From NCBI GenBank assembly GCA_020445255.1, contig JAGRGY010000008.1:58461-122460 (forward strand): a stretch of 64,000 nucleotides of DNA, in the 5' to 3' direction. The notes beneath the pieces are model-generated. The model was not told the DNA's origin. It worked only from the letters and a program-made list of their open reading frames with translations, and searched no databases. The position numbers and the translations under genes are program-made. This DNA is from Gammaproteobacteria bacterium. Its GTDB lineage: Bacteria; Pseudomonadota; Gammaproteobacteria; Chromatiales; Chromatiaceae. Below are positions 19,768 through 28,293 of the stretch, piece after piece (the first letter of the stretch is position 1; each line of letters opens with the position of its first letter).

Positions 19768-20838
19768 TCAGACCGGCGCCGCCCGCGGCAGGATCTTGCG
19801 CTTTGGCCAGGCACGCAGCACGGCATTGACGAGTGTCGCGAGCGGGATCGCGAAAAACACCCCCCAGAATCCCCACAGGCCGCCGAACACCAGGATCGCG
19901 ACGATGATCGCGATCGGGTGCAGGTTGACCACCTCGCCGAATAGCAGGGGCACGAGCACGTTGCCGTCCAATGCCTGGATCACCAGGTAGGCGACGGTCA
20001 CCCAGATGAAATCCGGTCCCCAGCCCCACTGGAACCAGGCGACCATCACCACCGGAAACGTCACCACGGTCGCGCCGACGTACGGGATCACCACCGACAG
20101 CCCGACCAGCACCGCGAGCAACATGGCATATTGGAGTCCGAAGTAGGCGAAGGCCAGCAGGGTCGCGGCCCACACGATGATGATCTCCCAGAACTTGCCA
20201 CGCACGTAGTTGGCGATCTGGCGATCGACTTCGAGCCAGACCATGTCGGCGAGCCCGCGGTCGCTGGGCATGAAGCTCGTGAACCAACGCAGGATGATGT
20301 CCTTGTCCTTGAGGAAGAAGAACACCAGCATGGGCATCAGGACCAGGTAGACCAGGATTGTCAGAACGCCGACCACGGACGACAGAGACATCGACAATAC
20401 GCTCTGCCCCCAGCTGCCGATCTCGCGTCGCGCCGCGTCCAGGATCTCCTGTGCCTGCTGCGGCGAGATCACCTCGGGAAAGCGTTCGGGCAGCGCCATC
20501 AGCGCGTTCTGGCCGGCATTGATGATGTTCGGCAGCTGTTGCACCAGTTCCGTCACCTGGCGCGACAACAGCGGCAGCAGGCCGAACAGCACCAGCGTCA
20601 CGAAAAGCAGGAACGCGACGAACACCACGCTGACCGACAGCAGGCGGGGCATGCCGCGGTCCTCGATGACGACGACGAGCCCCTCGAGCAGATACGCGAT
20701 CACCGCGCTGGCGAGCACCGGCGCCAGCATGTCGCCCATCGTCAACACGACGGCAAAGCCGATCACCAGGACCAGGGTCAGGAAGACGATTTGCGGATCG
20801 GAAAATGTCCGCTTGAACCACTCGGTGATCATGCGCAT
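19768..20838 (-). CDS. AI-2E family transporter (PerM-like permease)
   Basis: A 356-residue inner-membrane protein with about eight hydrophobic segments, an amphipathic middle region (RQVTELVQQLPNIINAGQNA) and C-terminal motifs such as VVIPYVGATVVTFPV and FGGLWGFWGVFFAIPLATLV that mark the AI-2E/PerM family. Members include the TqsA transporter and Na+/H+ antiporters; the substrate here is unknown. ATGs at 20838 and 20832 are both possible starts. It follows the 130-residue unknown gene by 9 bases, so they are probably co-transcribed with the LysR gene. Confidence 0.9.
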   Translation of the reverse strand: MRMITEWFKRTFSDPQIVFLTLVLVIGFAVVLTMGDMLAPVLASAVIAYLLEGLVVVIEDRGMPRLLSVSVVFVAFLLFVTLVLFGLLPLLSRQVTELVQQLPNIINAGQNALMALPERFPEVISPQQAQEILDAARREIGSWGQSVLSMSLSSVVGVLTILVYLVLMPMLVFFFLKDKDIILRWFTSFMPSDRGLADMVWLEVDRQIANYVRGKFWEIIIVWAATLLAFAYFGLQYAMLLAVLVGLSVVIPYVGATVVTFPVVMVAWFQWGWGPDFIWVTVAYLVIQALDGNVLVPLLFGEVVNLHPIAIIVAILVFGGLWGFWGVFFAIPLATLVNAVLRAWPKRKILPRAAPV

Positions 20839-20847
20839 GGCGGCATT

Positions 20848-21240
20848 CTACCCATTACCCGAACGCACTTGCTCGTAGTGCCGTCGGAACATGACCTCGA
20901 GCTCGTCGATGACCTCGGACGACGACTTGCCTCGCATCACGTGGGCCGTCATCAACTCCGATGTCTCGTGGAACAGTCGATCACGGTCGAGCATGGGGAA
21001 GGTTTCCGACAAGCGCTTGATCGCCGCGATGACGGATTCGGAGTCCGGACGTGGGATCGCCTTGGGCAACGGCACCTCGCCCGCCTCCCCGTAGGTCGCC
21101 GCGTGGGCCTCGTCGTCCGGACGTTGCGCGAGGAACTCGGCGAACGCCGTCATGGCGTGCCGATCCCTATCAGACAGTCCGCGATACAGCTCGAGCAGTC
21201 GCTGCTGATCTGCGGGCAGCTTGACCTTCGGCGGCAACAT
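20848..21240 (-). CDS. Hypothetical protein between LysR regulator and PerM-like gene
   Basis: A 130-residue soluble, charged protein starting MLPPKVKLPADQQRLLELYR, rich in helices (LSDRDRHAMTAFAEFLAQR). No known domain is recognised. ATG 21240 was chosen because the longer frame runs through the upstream LysR gene. It sits 28 bases after the LysR stop and 9 before the permease, an operon-like arrangement. I see no catalytic motif. Confidence 0.7.
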   Translation of the reverse strand: MLPPKVKLPADQQRLLELYRGLSDRDRHAMTAFAEFLAQRPDDEAHAATYGEAGEVPLPKAIPRPDSESVIAAIKRLSETFPMLDRDRLFHETSELMTAHVMRGKSSSEVIDELEVMFRRHYEQVRSGNG

Positions 21241-21268
21241 CCCGGTACCGTCCCGTCCCGACTCCCGC

Positions 21269-22174
21269 TCAGGGCTCGCGATGGGCCTGGCAGTAGGCGC
21301 GCGCGAACTCGAGCAGTTCCTCCATGACGCGCACGCGGAACTTCTGTTTCTGGTGCACGAACGAGAACGGCCGCTCGAGCGGGGGATCGAGCTCGATCGC
21401 CACCAGCGTGCCGAGGCGAAGCTCCTTCTGGATGGTCGCGTTCGACACCACCGAGATACCCATGCCGGCCTCCACCGCACCCTTTACCGCCTCGGGGCTG
21501 CCGAGTTCCATCGCCACGTCCATGCAGGTCTGGCAATGCGCATCGTTGTTCATGTACTCGGCGATGACCTCGCGCGTGCCGGAACCCTCTTCGCGGCAGA
21601 TGAACGGGTGCTCGAGCAGCTCGTCGAGCGTGATCTTCTGTAGCGCGGCCTTGGCGTGTCCCGGAGGCACGATGGCGACCAGGTTGTCGCGCCGGCACTC
21701 GTCGACCACCAGGTTCTTGTTGCTGACCGGTGCCTCGACGACCCCGAGATCGATGGTGTTGTTCTCGACCATCGATACGATGCCGTCGGTGTTCGAGACC
21801 TTGAGGTGGATGCTGACGTCGGGGTACTTGGCGCGGAAGTCGCCGAGCAGTGCCGGCAGCATGTACTCGGCGATCGTCGTGCTGGCACCGATCGTCAGCG
21901 AGCCGCTGATCTCGCCCGTCATCTCGCGCACGGCGTTTTCCATCTCGCTGTACAGTTCGAAGATCTTGTCCGAGTACTCGAACACCCGCGCCCCGGCGTC
22001 GGTCAGGCTGATGCGGTTGTGGGTGCGGTCGAACAGGCGCGTGTTGAAGTACTCCTCGAGCTGACGCACCTGGAACGTGACCGCAGGCTGGGTCATGTGC
22101 AGCGTCTCGGCGGCCTTGGTGAAGCTGAGCAGGCGCGCAACCGTGTGGAACACCTGCAAGCGTCTGTCGGCCAT
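21269..22174 (-). CDS. LysR-family transcriptional regulator (CysL/CbbR-like)
   Basis: A 301-residue LysR regulator. The N-terminal winged helix (LSFTKAAETLHMTQPAVTFQ) is canonical and the remainder is a periplasmic-binding-like effector domain (SLTIGASTTIAEYMLPALLG), most like the CysL/YeiE/CbbR group. The ATG at 22174 (MADRRLQVFHTVARLL) is preferred to the TTG at 22180. It is divergent from the FadL-type gene, with a TATAAT-like -10 box on the minus strand at 22213-22218. The effector could be a sulfur or carbon metabolite, but this is inference only. Confidence 0.88.
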   Translation of the reverse strand: MADRRLQVFHTVARLLSFTKAAETLHMTQPAVTFQVRQLEEYFNTRLFDRTHNRISLTDAGARVFEYSDKIFELYSEMENAVREMTGEISGSLTIGASTTIAEYMLPALLGDFRAKYPDVSIHLKVSNTDGIVSMVENNTIDLGVVEAPVSNKNLVVDECRRDNLVAIVPPGHAKAALQKITLDELLEHPFICREEGSGTREVIAEYMNNDAHCQTCMDVAMELGSPEAVKGAVEAGMGISVVSNATIQKELRLGTLVAIELDPPLERPFSFVHQKQKFRVRVMEELLEFARAYCQAHREP

Positions 22175-22483
22175 GGGCAAGGTCTCTCAGTGGGTCAATA
22201 AGGAGGTTTTATATTATAGCCGGTTAATACTTTACCGTCTCCTGTGTGTTGCCGACACCGATGCCATGTCCCCGAACGCTGCCAAACGGCCGCACCGGGC
22301 CGGGTCGCCGGCAGGCCGTCGAGTCACCCACGAAACGCGGTGGGATGTGAAGCCACCTCCTACGCCGGACCAATTTCCGGTACGATCCGCAACCAGCTTT
22401 GGCGCGACAAAAAAACGGATCCCCCCAGTTTCAGGGCGCACTTCGGCGGGGGGATGCTCGCAGATCACTAAGGAGGACCCGCA
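22175..22483. promoter_or_regulatory. Divergent intergenic region, LysR gene / FadL-type gene
   Basis: About 310 bases without a gene. On the minus strand TATAAT (22213-22218) lies 39 bases upstream of the LysR ATG; no good -35 is seen. On the plus strand an A7 tract (22409-22415) is followed by a C6/G6 inverted repeat (atcccccc 22419-22426 with ggggggat 22448-22455), which would fall in the leader of the porin gene. AAGGAGG at about 22471-22477 is the porin's ribosome binding site. Confidence 0.4.
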
Positions 22484-23740
22484 ATGCGGAATTGCAAACA
22501 ACCGTACGTTCGACTGGGCGGCGTTGCACTGGCCATCCTGGCTTCGCGAGGCGCGATGGCGTCGGGTTTCAACGTGCCTGAAATCTCGATCGCCGGCACC
22601 GGCACCTCGAACGCCCTCGTTGCCAACCATAAACTGCTCGGCGCGATCCCTTACAATCCGTCGCTGTCGGCCTTCCACGGCGGCACGACCATCGCCGGCG
22701 GAATCAATATCGTGCATGCCGAATCCGAGGTCACGCCGGCCATCGGGACCCATGCCGAGTTTCAGGGCGACGACGACGTGCCGATCCCCAACCTGCAGAT
22801 TACCCACCAGCTCGCGAACGGCCTGACGCTGGGCTTTGGCGTCAACGCCCCGTTCGGGCTCAGCACCAACTACCCGCTCGGTACCTTCGGTGTCCTGGCA
22901 GCGGTCGACCCGGCCGGTCCGGTGCTCGGCCCGGGTGCACTGCAGCCGACCGAGAGCAAGGTCGAGATCGTCGACGTTGCGCCGACGCTGGCGTTCAGGT
23001 TGGGTGAGAACAGCGCCGTCGCGATCGGCGCGAACTACTACTGGGCGCGCGAGATCGTGTTCGATACCCAGGAGATCAAGAACAACGGCGACGGCAGCGG
23101 TTGGGGCTGGAACATCAGTGCCAGTCACGTCGCCGGGCCCTGGAGTTTCGGCGGAAGCTTCCATTCCCAGGCGAAGGTGGAGATCGAAGGCACCAGCGTC
23201 ATCGGCCTGGCCGGCAGCGCCCCGGCGACGGCCGATCTGACCGTACCCTGGCGGGCCCAGATCGGCGCCCGCTACCAGGTCAACCAACAGCTGGCGGTGG
23301 AGGCCGACATCTCGCGCATCGGATGGAGCAGTTTCGATACGCTGCGCATCAACAACGCGATTTCGCCGATCGTGAGCACCAACAACTGGGACGACACGAA
23401 CGCCTACCGGCTCGGTGCAACCTACGATCTAGACTCGATGACCCAGCTGCGGTTCGGCTACACGCGCGACTTCTCGGGCTCCGACGACGATCGCTACAGC
23501 GCACGCACCGCGGACTCGGACCGCCACCTGTTCAGTATTGGCGTCGGCCACAAGATCGCCAAGGACATGCAGCTGGAGGCTGCGTACATGTACGTGAAGT
23601 TCGATGACCGCACACTGAACTCGGCAACGCCCTTCGGCACCTATGGCAGCGACGCGAACGGCACGTCTGCCTACAACGGCACCTACGAAACGACCGTGCA
23701 TATCCTCGGCATCGGGCTGAGCAAGTCGTTCGACCTGTAA
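22484..23740 (+). CDS. FadL/TodX-family outer membrane transporter
   Basis: A 418-residue outer-membrane beta-barrel. A signal peptide (about 1-26, ending SRGAMA) precedes the mature N-terminus SGFNVPEISIAGTGTSNALV, typical of FadL/TodX proteins whose N-terminal plug carries an N-P-A/S motif (here IPYNPS). Alternating aromatic strands continue to the C-terminal end SKSFDL, although the last residue is Leu rather than Phe. The family takes up long-chain fatty acids or aromatic hydrocarbons; the substrate here is unknown. The strong AAGGAGG ribosome binding site supports the start. It is transcribed away from the LysR gene, which may regulate it. Confidence 0.9.
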   Translation: MRNCKQPYVRLGGVALAILASRGAMASGFNVPEISIAGTGTSNALVANHKLLGAIPYNPSLSAFHGGTTIAGGINIVHAESEVTPAIGTHAEFQGDDDVPIPNLQITHQLANGLTLGFGVNAPFGLSTNYPLGTFGVLAAVDPAGPVLGPGALQPTESKVEIVDVAPTLAFRLGENSAVAIGANYYWAREIVFDTQEIKNNGDGSGWGWNISASHVAGPWSFGGSFHSQAKVEIEGTSVIGLAGSAPATADLTVPWRAQIGARYQVNQQLAVEADISRIGWSSFDTLRINNAISPIVSTNNWDDTNAYRLGATYDLDSMTQLRFGYTRDFSGSDDDRYSARTADSDRHLFSIGVGHKIAKDMQLEAAYMYVKFDDRTLNSATPFGTYGSDANGTSAYNGTYETTVHILGIGLSKSFDL

Positions 23741-23776
23741 GCCGCGGAACGCGGACGCGCTACACCAGCGTTGCAC

Positions 23777-23805
23777 AAAAAAACCGCCCGATCCGTCGGG
23801 CGGTT
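23777..23805 (-). terminator. Rho-independent terminator of rhd-tusA-dsrE2, possibly bidirectional
   Basis: A perfect 10-bp stem (aaccgcccga 23782-23791 with tcgggcggtt 23796-23805) and a 4-base loop tccg. The seven A residues at 23777-23783 become a U tract after the hairpin on the minus-strand transcript of dsrE2, whose stop is at 23833. For the plus-strand porin gene the same hairpin is followed only by tctcgttg, a weaker terminator. Confidence 0.88.
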
Positions 23806-23832
23806 CTCGTTGCGGTCAGGCGCAAGCGGTAT

Positions 23833-24312
23833 TCAGATATACAGGCAGATATCCGACTGGCCGGCGAACTCGAAGAAACGCGCAGCGCCCGCGTACTCAA
23901 CGCCATCGATGAACTCGGACGAGTCCATGTCGAACAGGTCGACCGTCATCTGGCAGGCGATCAGGCGCACCTCCGCCTCCTGACACAGCTCGCGGAGCTC
24001 TTCCAGGCTCGCAACACCCTTGCTGGCCATCTTCTTCTTCATCATGGAGGTCATCATGCCCTCCATACCCGGCAGCGCGGTCAGCAGCGTTGGAAACCAC
24101 TTGTCCATGCCCATCGGCATCGGCATCCCCGGGTTGCCAAGCGGGGTCACCTTCAGGTCCAGGTTCTTCTTCAGCAACTGCAGGCCGTAAAAAGTGAAAA
24201 AGATCTCTGTCTCATAGCCCAGCGCTGCGGCAGTGGATGCCAGGATGAAGGGCGGATAGGCCCAGTCCAGCGACCCTTTTGTCGCGATGATGGCAAGTTT
24301 TTTCTCTTCCAT
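23833..24312 (-). CDS. dsrE2: DsrE2-type sulfur-transfer protein
   Basis: A 159-residue DsrE/DsrF-fold protein (MEEKKLAIIATKGSLDWAYP) with a Met-rich middle (NPGMPMPMGMDKW and the MMTSMMKKKM helix) and two cysteines, Cys110 (ELCQE) and Cys120 (RLIACQMTVDLF), the latter at the conserved position. DsrE2 proteins pass sulfane sulfur between carriers and in sulfur oxidisers are encoded with rhodanese and TusA. Here it is last in a minus-strand rhd-tusA-dsrE2 operon, 58 bases after tusA and closed by a strong terminator. The hydrophobic segment at 18-32 could associate with the membrane. Confidence 0.92.
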   Translation of the reverse strand: MEEKKLAIIATKGSLDWAYPPFILASTAAALGYETEIFFTFYGLQLLKKNLDLKVTPLGNPGMPMPMGMDKWFPTLLTALPGMEGMMTSMMKKKMASKGVASLEELRELCQEAEVRLIACQMTVDLFDMDSSEFIDGVEYAGAARFFEFAGQSDICLYI

Positions 24313-24370
24313 CTTTGCTCCCTCCTGTCACGTCGGGACGTTAAATCTGCATCTCGATCAGAAAACCGGA

Positions 24371-24601
24371 TCAGGCCTTCTTGATCAGGAACTGGAACTT
24401 GCCACCCTCTTCCTTCGACTCCATCAGCTCGTTGCCGGTCTGGCGGGCGAAGGCTTCAAAGTCCTTAACCGAACCCGGATCGGTGGCGATGATGTGCAAC
24501 ACCTTGCCCGACTCCATACCCGCCAGAGTCTTCTTGGCGCGCAGGATGGGCAGCGGACAGTTGAGTCCGCTTGCGTCCAGTTCTTCGTCGAAATCAGCCA
24601 T
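24371..24601 (-). CDS. tusA: TusA-family sulfurtransferase
   Basis: A 76-residue TusA protein (two-layer alpha/beta fold) with the persulfide-carrying Cys15 in the signature GLNCPLPILRAKK and a KVLHIIATDPGSVKDFEAF core. It shuttles sulfane sulfur from rhodanese to acceptors such as DsrE-type proteins or heterodisulfide-reductase-like complexes. ATG 24601 (MADFDEELDA) is preferred over the TTG two codons upstream. It is the middle gene of rhd-tusA-dsrE2, which supports a role in sulfur oxidation rather than tRNA thiolation. Confidence 0.94.
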   Translation of the reverse strand: MADFDEELDASGLNCPLPILRAKKTLAGMESGKVLHIIATDPGSVKDFEAFARQTGNELMESKEEGGKFQFLIKKA

Positions 24602-24687
24602 TGGCAACCTCCAGGATGCGCTGTTGTCGTTGTCTTGGGATTAATGTGGTCGATTCTTATATTCGAAGCGTCTAAGAAACGCAAGGT

Positions 24688-25032
24688 TCACATAACACCG
24701 GCACGTTGAGTCCGCGGCGCCACAATGTCGTATCCCTGGCGGGCCCAGGCGATGATGCCGCCCCGCAGGTTCAAGACGTTGGAAATGCCCTGCTGCCCGA
24801 GAAAGTTGCACGCATGGTAGGAACGCGCGCCGCTACGGCAATACAGCACCACGTCCCTGTCTTTCGGCAGGTCGTGCATGCGCAATGGAATGAGGTGCAT
24901 GGCCAGGTGCTCGGAATGCGGCAGGATGCCCTGGGCAACCTCGGCATCGCTGCGGATATCGAGCAACGCGATGTCGTCCCCGGCATCGATGCGCGCCTTG
25001 AGTTCCTGCGCGTCGATCTCTTTAACCAACAT
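24688..25032 (-). CDS. rhd: Single-domain rhodanese (rhd of rhd-tusA-dsrE2)
   Basis: A 114-residue single-domain rhodanese with the active-site loop CRSGARS (Cys65) and the CH2A-like LLDIRSDAEVAQG segment. It would load sulfane sulfur onto TusA, encoded 86 bases downstream. Start ATG 25032 is preceded by a good ribosome binding site (ctggaggc on the minus strand). First gene of the operon, with a sigma70-like promoter at 25073-25101. Confidence 0.9.
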   Translation of the reverse strand: MLVKEIDAQELKARIDAGDDIALLDIRSDAEVAQGILPHSEHLAMHLIPLRMHDLPKDRDVVLYCRSGARSYHACNFLGQQGISNVLNLRGGIIAWARQGYDIVAPRTQRAGVM

Positions 25033-25072
25033 CGTGCCTCCAGAAAGCTGTCAACCAAACGATAATCGGGAT

Positions 25073-25101
25073 AGAATATAATGATACCCTGATATAGTCA
25101 A
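25073..25101 (-). promoter_or_regulatory. Sigma70-like promoter of rhd-tusA-dsrE2
   Basis: On the minus strand, TTGACT (25101-25096) and TATTCT (25078-25073) are separated by exactly 17 bases in an AT-rich island between divergent rhd and cysG. Transcription would start near 25066 and leave a leader of about 34 bases before the rhd ATG at 25032. On the plus strand a TATAAT (25077-25082) lies 66 bases before cysG and could be its -10 box, but no convincing -35 precedes it. Confidence 0.5.
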
Positions 25102-25148
25102 TCCGAACGACTTCGGACGACGTAAACCGCGACGGTACGAATCGAGCG

Positions 25149-26591
25149 ATGGAACACCTGCCAATCTTCCTCTCTGTCCGCGACCAGCTGTGCGTCGTGA
25201 TCGGCGGCGGCGAGATCGCGACGCGTAAGGTCGCGCTGTTGCTGCGTGCCGGAGGCCGGGTGCAGGTGATCGCTCCGACCCTGTGCCGCAGCCTGGCGAA
25301 GTTTCGCGACGAGGGACGCGTCGAACACCTGGCGCGTGCCTACGTGGCGGGTGACCTCGAGGATGCCTACCTCGCATTCGCCGCGACCGACGACGAAACC
25401 GTCAACCGGGAAGTGGCCGAGACCGGTCGATCGCTGCGGATACCCGTAAATGTCGTCGACCACCCGGAACACGGCAGCTTCATCATGCCGTCGATCATCG
25501 ACCGCTCACCCGTCGTTGCCGCCGTATCGACCGGCGGTGCGTCGCCGGTGCTGGCACGCCTGATCCGCTCGCGCCTGGAGTCACTGATCCCGGCCGGCTA
25601 CGGCCGCCTGGCCGAACTGGCCGGGCGCTTCCGCGAGCGCGTCAAACAGACGTTCGCCGATCCCGCCGACCGTCGGCGCTTCTGGGACCATGCGCTGCAG
25701 GGCGGTGTGGCCGAGCGGGTGTTCTCCGGGCACATGCGCGAGGCCGAGGTGTTGCTGGAGCGCGACCTCGCCAATGCCACGGTACAGCCCGGCATGGGCG
25801 AGGTGTACCTGGTCGGCGGTGGACCGGGTGATCCGGATCTGTTGACCTTCCGCGCGCTGCGCCTGATGCAGCAGGCCGACGTCGTCGTCTACGACCGCCT
25901 CGTGGCCAAGGCCGTACTCGATATGACGCGCTCCGACGCCGAGCGCATCTACGTCGGCAAGGAGCGCGACAACCATGCGATGCGCCAGGAGGAGATCAAC
26001 CAGTTGCTGGCCGACCTCGCCAAGCAGGGCAAACGCGTCGTGCGTCTCAAGGGCGGCGACCCGTTCATCTTCGGCCGCGGCGGCGAGGAGATCGACACGC
26101 TGGCGAGCCAGGGCGTGCCGTTCCAGGTCGTCCCCGGCATCACGGCGGCATCGGGTTGCGCCAGCTACGCCGGTATTCCGCTGACCCACCGCGACTACGC
26201 CCAGTCGGTGACCTTCGTTACCGGTCACCTGAAAGACAACACGATGAACCTGAACTGGCCGCAACTGGCGCAGCCGAACCAGACCGTCGTCTTCTACATG
26301 GGACTGAAGGGGCTCCCGGTGATCAGCCGCGAGTTGCAGGCGCACGGCATGCCGTCGGACACGCCGGCGGCGCTGGTGCAGCAGGGCACGACGCACCAGC
26401 AACGCGTCTACACCGGCACGATCGCGTCGCTGCCCGAACTGGTCGAGCGCGAGCGGCCCAAACCGCCGACACTGATCATCGTCGGCAACGTGGTCGAACT
26501 GCATGGCAAGCTGTCATGGTTCGACGCACCGCAGACATCGGATCAGGGCGCGACGTCGCCGATCACGCCCGGCACCGAACTGACCCACTGA
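25149..26591 (+). CDS. cysG: Siroheme synthase, trifunctional
   Basis: A 480-residue trifunctional enzyme. The N-terminal domain ([20 protein letters not shown]) is the NAD-dependent precorrin-2 dehydrogenase/ferrochelatase. From about residue 217 the uroporphyrinogen III methyltransferase follows, with [15 protein letters not shown] and [12 protein letters not shown]. It makes siroheme for sulfite or nitrite reductases and Dsr-type enzymes, and precorrin-2 could also feed heme d1 synthesis. It is divergent from the rhd-tusA-dsrE2 operon, sharing a 116-base promoter region. Length matches E. coli CysG (457) with a slightly extended C-terminus. Confidence 0.95.
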   Translation: MEHLPIFLSVRDQLCVVIGGGEIATRKVALLLRAGGRVQVIAPTLCRSLAKFRDEGRVEHLARAYVAGDLEDAYLAFAATDDETVNREVAETGRSLRIPVNVVDHPEHGSFIMPSIIDRSPVVAAVSTGGASPVLARLIRSRLESLIPAGYGRLAELAGRFRERVKQTFADPADRRRFWDHALQGGVAERVFSGHMREAEVLLERDLANATVQPGMGEVYLVGGGPGDPDLLTFRALRLMQQADVVVYDRLVAKAVLDMTRSDAERIYVGKERDNHAMRQEEINQLLADLAKQGKRVVRLKGGDPFIFGRGGEEIDTLASQGVPFQVVPGITAASGCASYAGIPLTHRDYAQSVTFVTGHLKDNTMNLNWPQLAQPNQTVVFYMGLKGLPVISRELQAHGMPSDTPAALVQQGTTHQQRVYTGTIASLPELVERERPKPPTLIIVGNVVELHGKLSWFDAPQTSDQGATSPITPGTELTH

Positions 26592-27122
26592 CACCACCGG
26601 CCGTGGCGGTTGCCGACTCTGACGCCGCTGGCACGACCGGAACGAATCACCTGCCTGCGGACTTCCCCGCCACCCGCCGATGTCGACACCCTTTACAGTT
26701 ACCCCAATCGCGCCCGGCCGATGTTCGACGCGAAAATTGCAGATCATTGAAATCTATCCGTTTTTTGGATTTTTGGCCTACAAAATGCATGGCCACAGGC
26801 AAGGGATCGCGCAGTAGGGCGAGGCATCCGCCGGAGGTCCCGAGATGTTGTTCGGAGGTGCAGCATGCAGAAGCGATACGTTTACGTACCGATTAACAGC
26901 CCCGCCTGGAGGCACTATGCCCTGCTGGGCTGGGTGACGCTGCGAGAGCACGGTACCTGGGTGCATATGCGTCAACCCTGAGTCCGCCGGCATGCGGACG
27001 CCACGGCGATCGACTCGGGCCAGGACGACGCAGCCGGCTGCTGCGGCAGTGAAAGGTTTCGTTAGCCGCATCCTTGGCGACGCAGAACAACCGCCTGCCG
27101 TGTCGCGTCCGGCCCATCTCGG
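26592..27122. other. 531-base intergenic region with one candidate small ORF
   Basis: Between the cysG stop and the convergent rhodanese gene no long gene is credible. An AT-rich stretch (about 26740-26790, containing gttttttggatttttggcctacaaa in two T-runs) could hold a promoter. It is followed by two GGAGGT motifs (26833-26838 and 26854-26859). The second is correctly spaced from the small ORF at 26865. Other frames here look like antisense or random frames. Confidence 0.35.
26865..26981 (+). CDS. Candidate 38-residue small protein
   Basis: An ATG at 26865 preceded by cggaggtg (26853-26860, optimal spacing) opens a 38-codon frame that begins MQKRYVYVPINSPAWRHYAL and ends at TGA 26979-26981. 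It is aromatic and basic with no clear membrane helix. Upstream lies an AT-rich stretch that could be its promoter. No family is recognised. The evidence is only the ribosome binding site, its isolation in an intergenic region and plausible composition, so it may be spurious. Confidence 0.35.
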   Translation: MQKRYVYVPINSPAWRHYALLGWVTLREHGTWVHMRQP

Positions 27123-27590
27123 TTACGCGCGAGGCCGCAACTGATCTTCGCGTAGCTTCGGCGTGAAGTATTCATCGGCATCGTCGAGGTCGACGGCATT
27201 GCCTGCACCATCGACCAGCGGCTGCTCGTAGTCCTTCCAACCACGCAGCCCCGTCGTCAACGACGCGACGTTCTTGTAGCCGAGCAGCTGCATCGAGTGC
27301 GCCGCCAGCACGCTGCGGTAACCGGACCGGCACACCACGACCACCTCGCGCTCACGCGCGCGCACCAGTTCGGGCTCGGTCTCCTCATAGTCCCACTCAC
27401 ACGCCGATTCGAGGATGCCGCGCGGCACGCCCATCGAGCCCGGGATACGCATGGCATCGAACTCGTAGGGCTCGCGCACATCGACGATCAGCAGATCCGG
27501 GTTGTTGTCGCGCCGCTCGACCAGATCCCAAGGCATGAGCTCTTTCACATCGGTAAGGCAGTCGCTGACCAACTGCAAAAACTGTTTCAT
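27123..27590 (-). CDS. Rhodanese-domain protein downstream of narXL
   Basis: A 155-residue protein with a single rhodanese domain: LLIVDVREPYEFDAMRIPG and the active loop CRSGYRS (Cys87), then a C-terminal acidic tail (DLDDADEYFTPKLRE). A short N-terminal helix precedes the domain. It lies 43 bases after narL on the same strand and so may be the third gene of a narX-narL-rhodanese unit. This links it by position to nitrate-related signalling, but its sulfur donor and acceptor are unknown. It differs in length and sequence from the rhodanese at 24688. Confidence 0.85.
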   Translation of the reverse strand: MKQFLQLVSDCLTDVKELMPWDLVERRDNNPDLLIVDVREPYEFDAMRIPGSMGVPRGILESACEWDYEETEPELVRAREREVVVVCRSGYRSVLAAHSMQLLGYKNVASLTTGLRGWKDYEQPLVDGAGNAVDLDDADEYFTPKLREDQLRPRA

Positions 27591-27633
27591 CGATTGCTCC
27601 GTTCAGACGCTGCGCCGCCCGTGCTGCGATCGT

Positions 27634-28293
27634 TCAACCGCCGTCGCCGCTGCGGCCGCAGATGTTCTCCTCGACCGCGATCACCGCGGCCTCGACGCGC
27701 GAATGCACGTCGAGCTTGCGCAGAATCGCCTTGACGTGCAGCTTGACGGTGCCGTCGGAGATGCCGAGATTGCGCGCGATAACCTTGTTGCTCTGCCCCT
27801 CCGCCAGGTGGCACAGGATCTCCAGTTCACGCGGCGTCAGCTCGGCCAGCGCGCGCTGACCGCCCGCGCTGCCCGCGACCTCGCCCTGCACCGCCTTGGC
27901 CAGAACGATCGTCAGTTCGGGCGCGACCACGGTCTGGCCGGCGACGATGTCGCCGAGCGCCTTGATCAGGTCCTCGGGCTCCATGTCCTTGAGCAGATAA
28001 CCGCGCGCGCCGTTCTGCAGCGCGTTGATCACGTCACCTTCGTCGCGACTCGTGGTCAACATGGCCACCGGCATCGGCACGCCACGGCGGCGCAGTTCCT
28101 GCAGCACCTCGATGCCGCTCATCGCCGGCATGCGCATGTCGAGCAGGACGACGTCCGGCTGCTTCTCGACCACCCAGTCGACACCCTGCACGCAGTCACC
28201 GACAGCGCCGACCACCTCGATGCCGCGCCGCTCCAGCAATTCACTGAGCCCCATCCGGAACAGGGCGTGATCGTCGATCATCAGGACGCGCAT
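27634..28293 (-). CDS. narL: NarL-family response regulator
   Basis: A 219-residue response regulator. The receiver has MRVLMIDDHALFRMG, phospho-acceptor Asp in VVLLDMRMPAMSG and Lys in GYLLKDMEP. The C-terminal LuxR/NarL helix-turn-helix is LTPRELEILCHLAEGQSNKV followed by ISDGTVKLHVKAILRKL, very like NarL/NarP. The ATG at 28293 overlaps the narX stop (TGATG), so translation is coupled. It probably controls nitrate-responsive genes such as nap, though heptamer sites were not mapped. Confidence 0.88.
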   Translation of the reverse strand: MRVLMIDDHALFRMGLSELLERRGIEVVGAVGDCVQGVDWVVEKQPDVVLLDMRMPAMSGIEVLQELRRRGVPMPVAMLTTSRDEGDVINALQNGARGYLLKDMEPEDLIKALGDIVAGQTVVAPELTIVLAKAVQGEVAGSAGGQRALAELTPRELEILCHLAEGQSNKVIARNLGISDGTVKLHVKAILRKLDVHSRVEAAVIAVEENICGRSGDGG

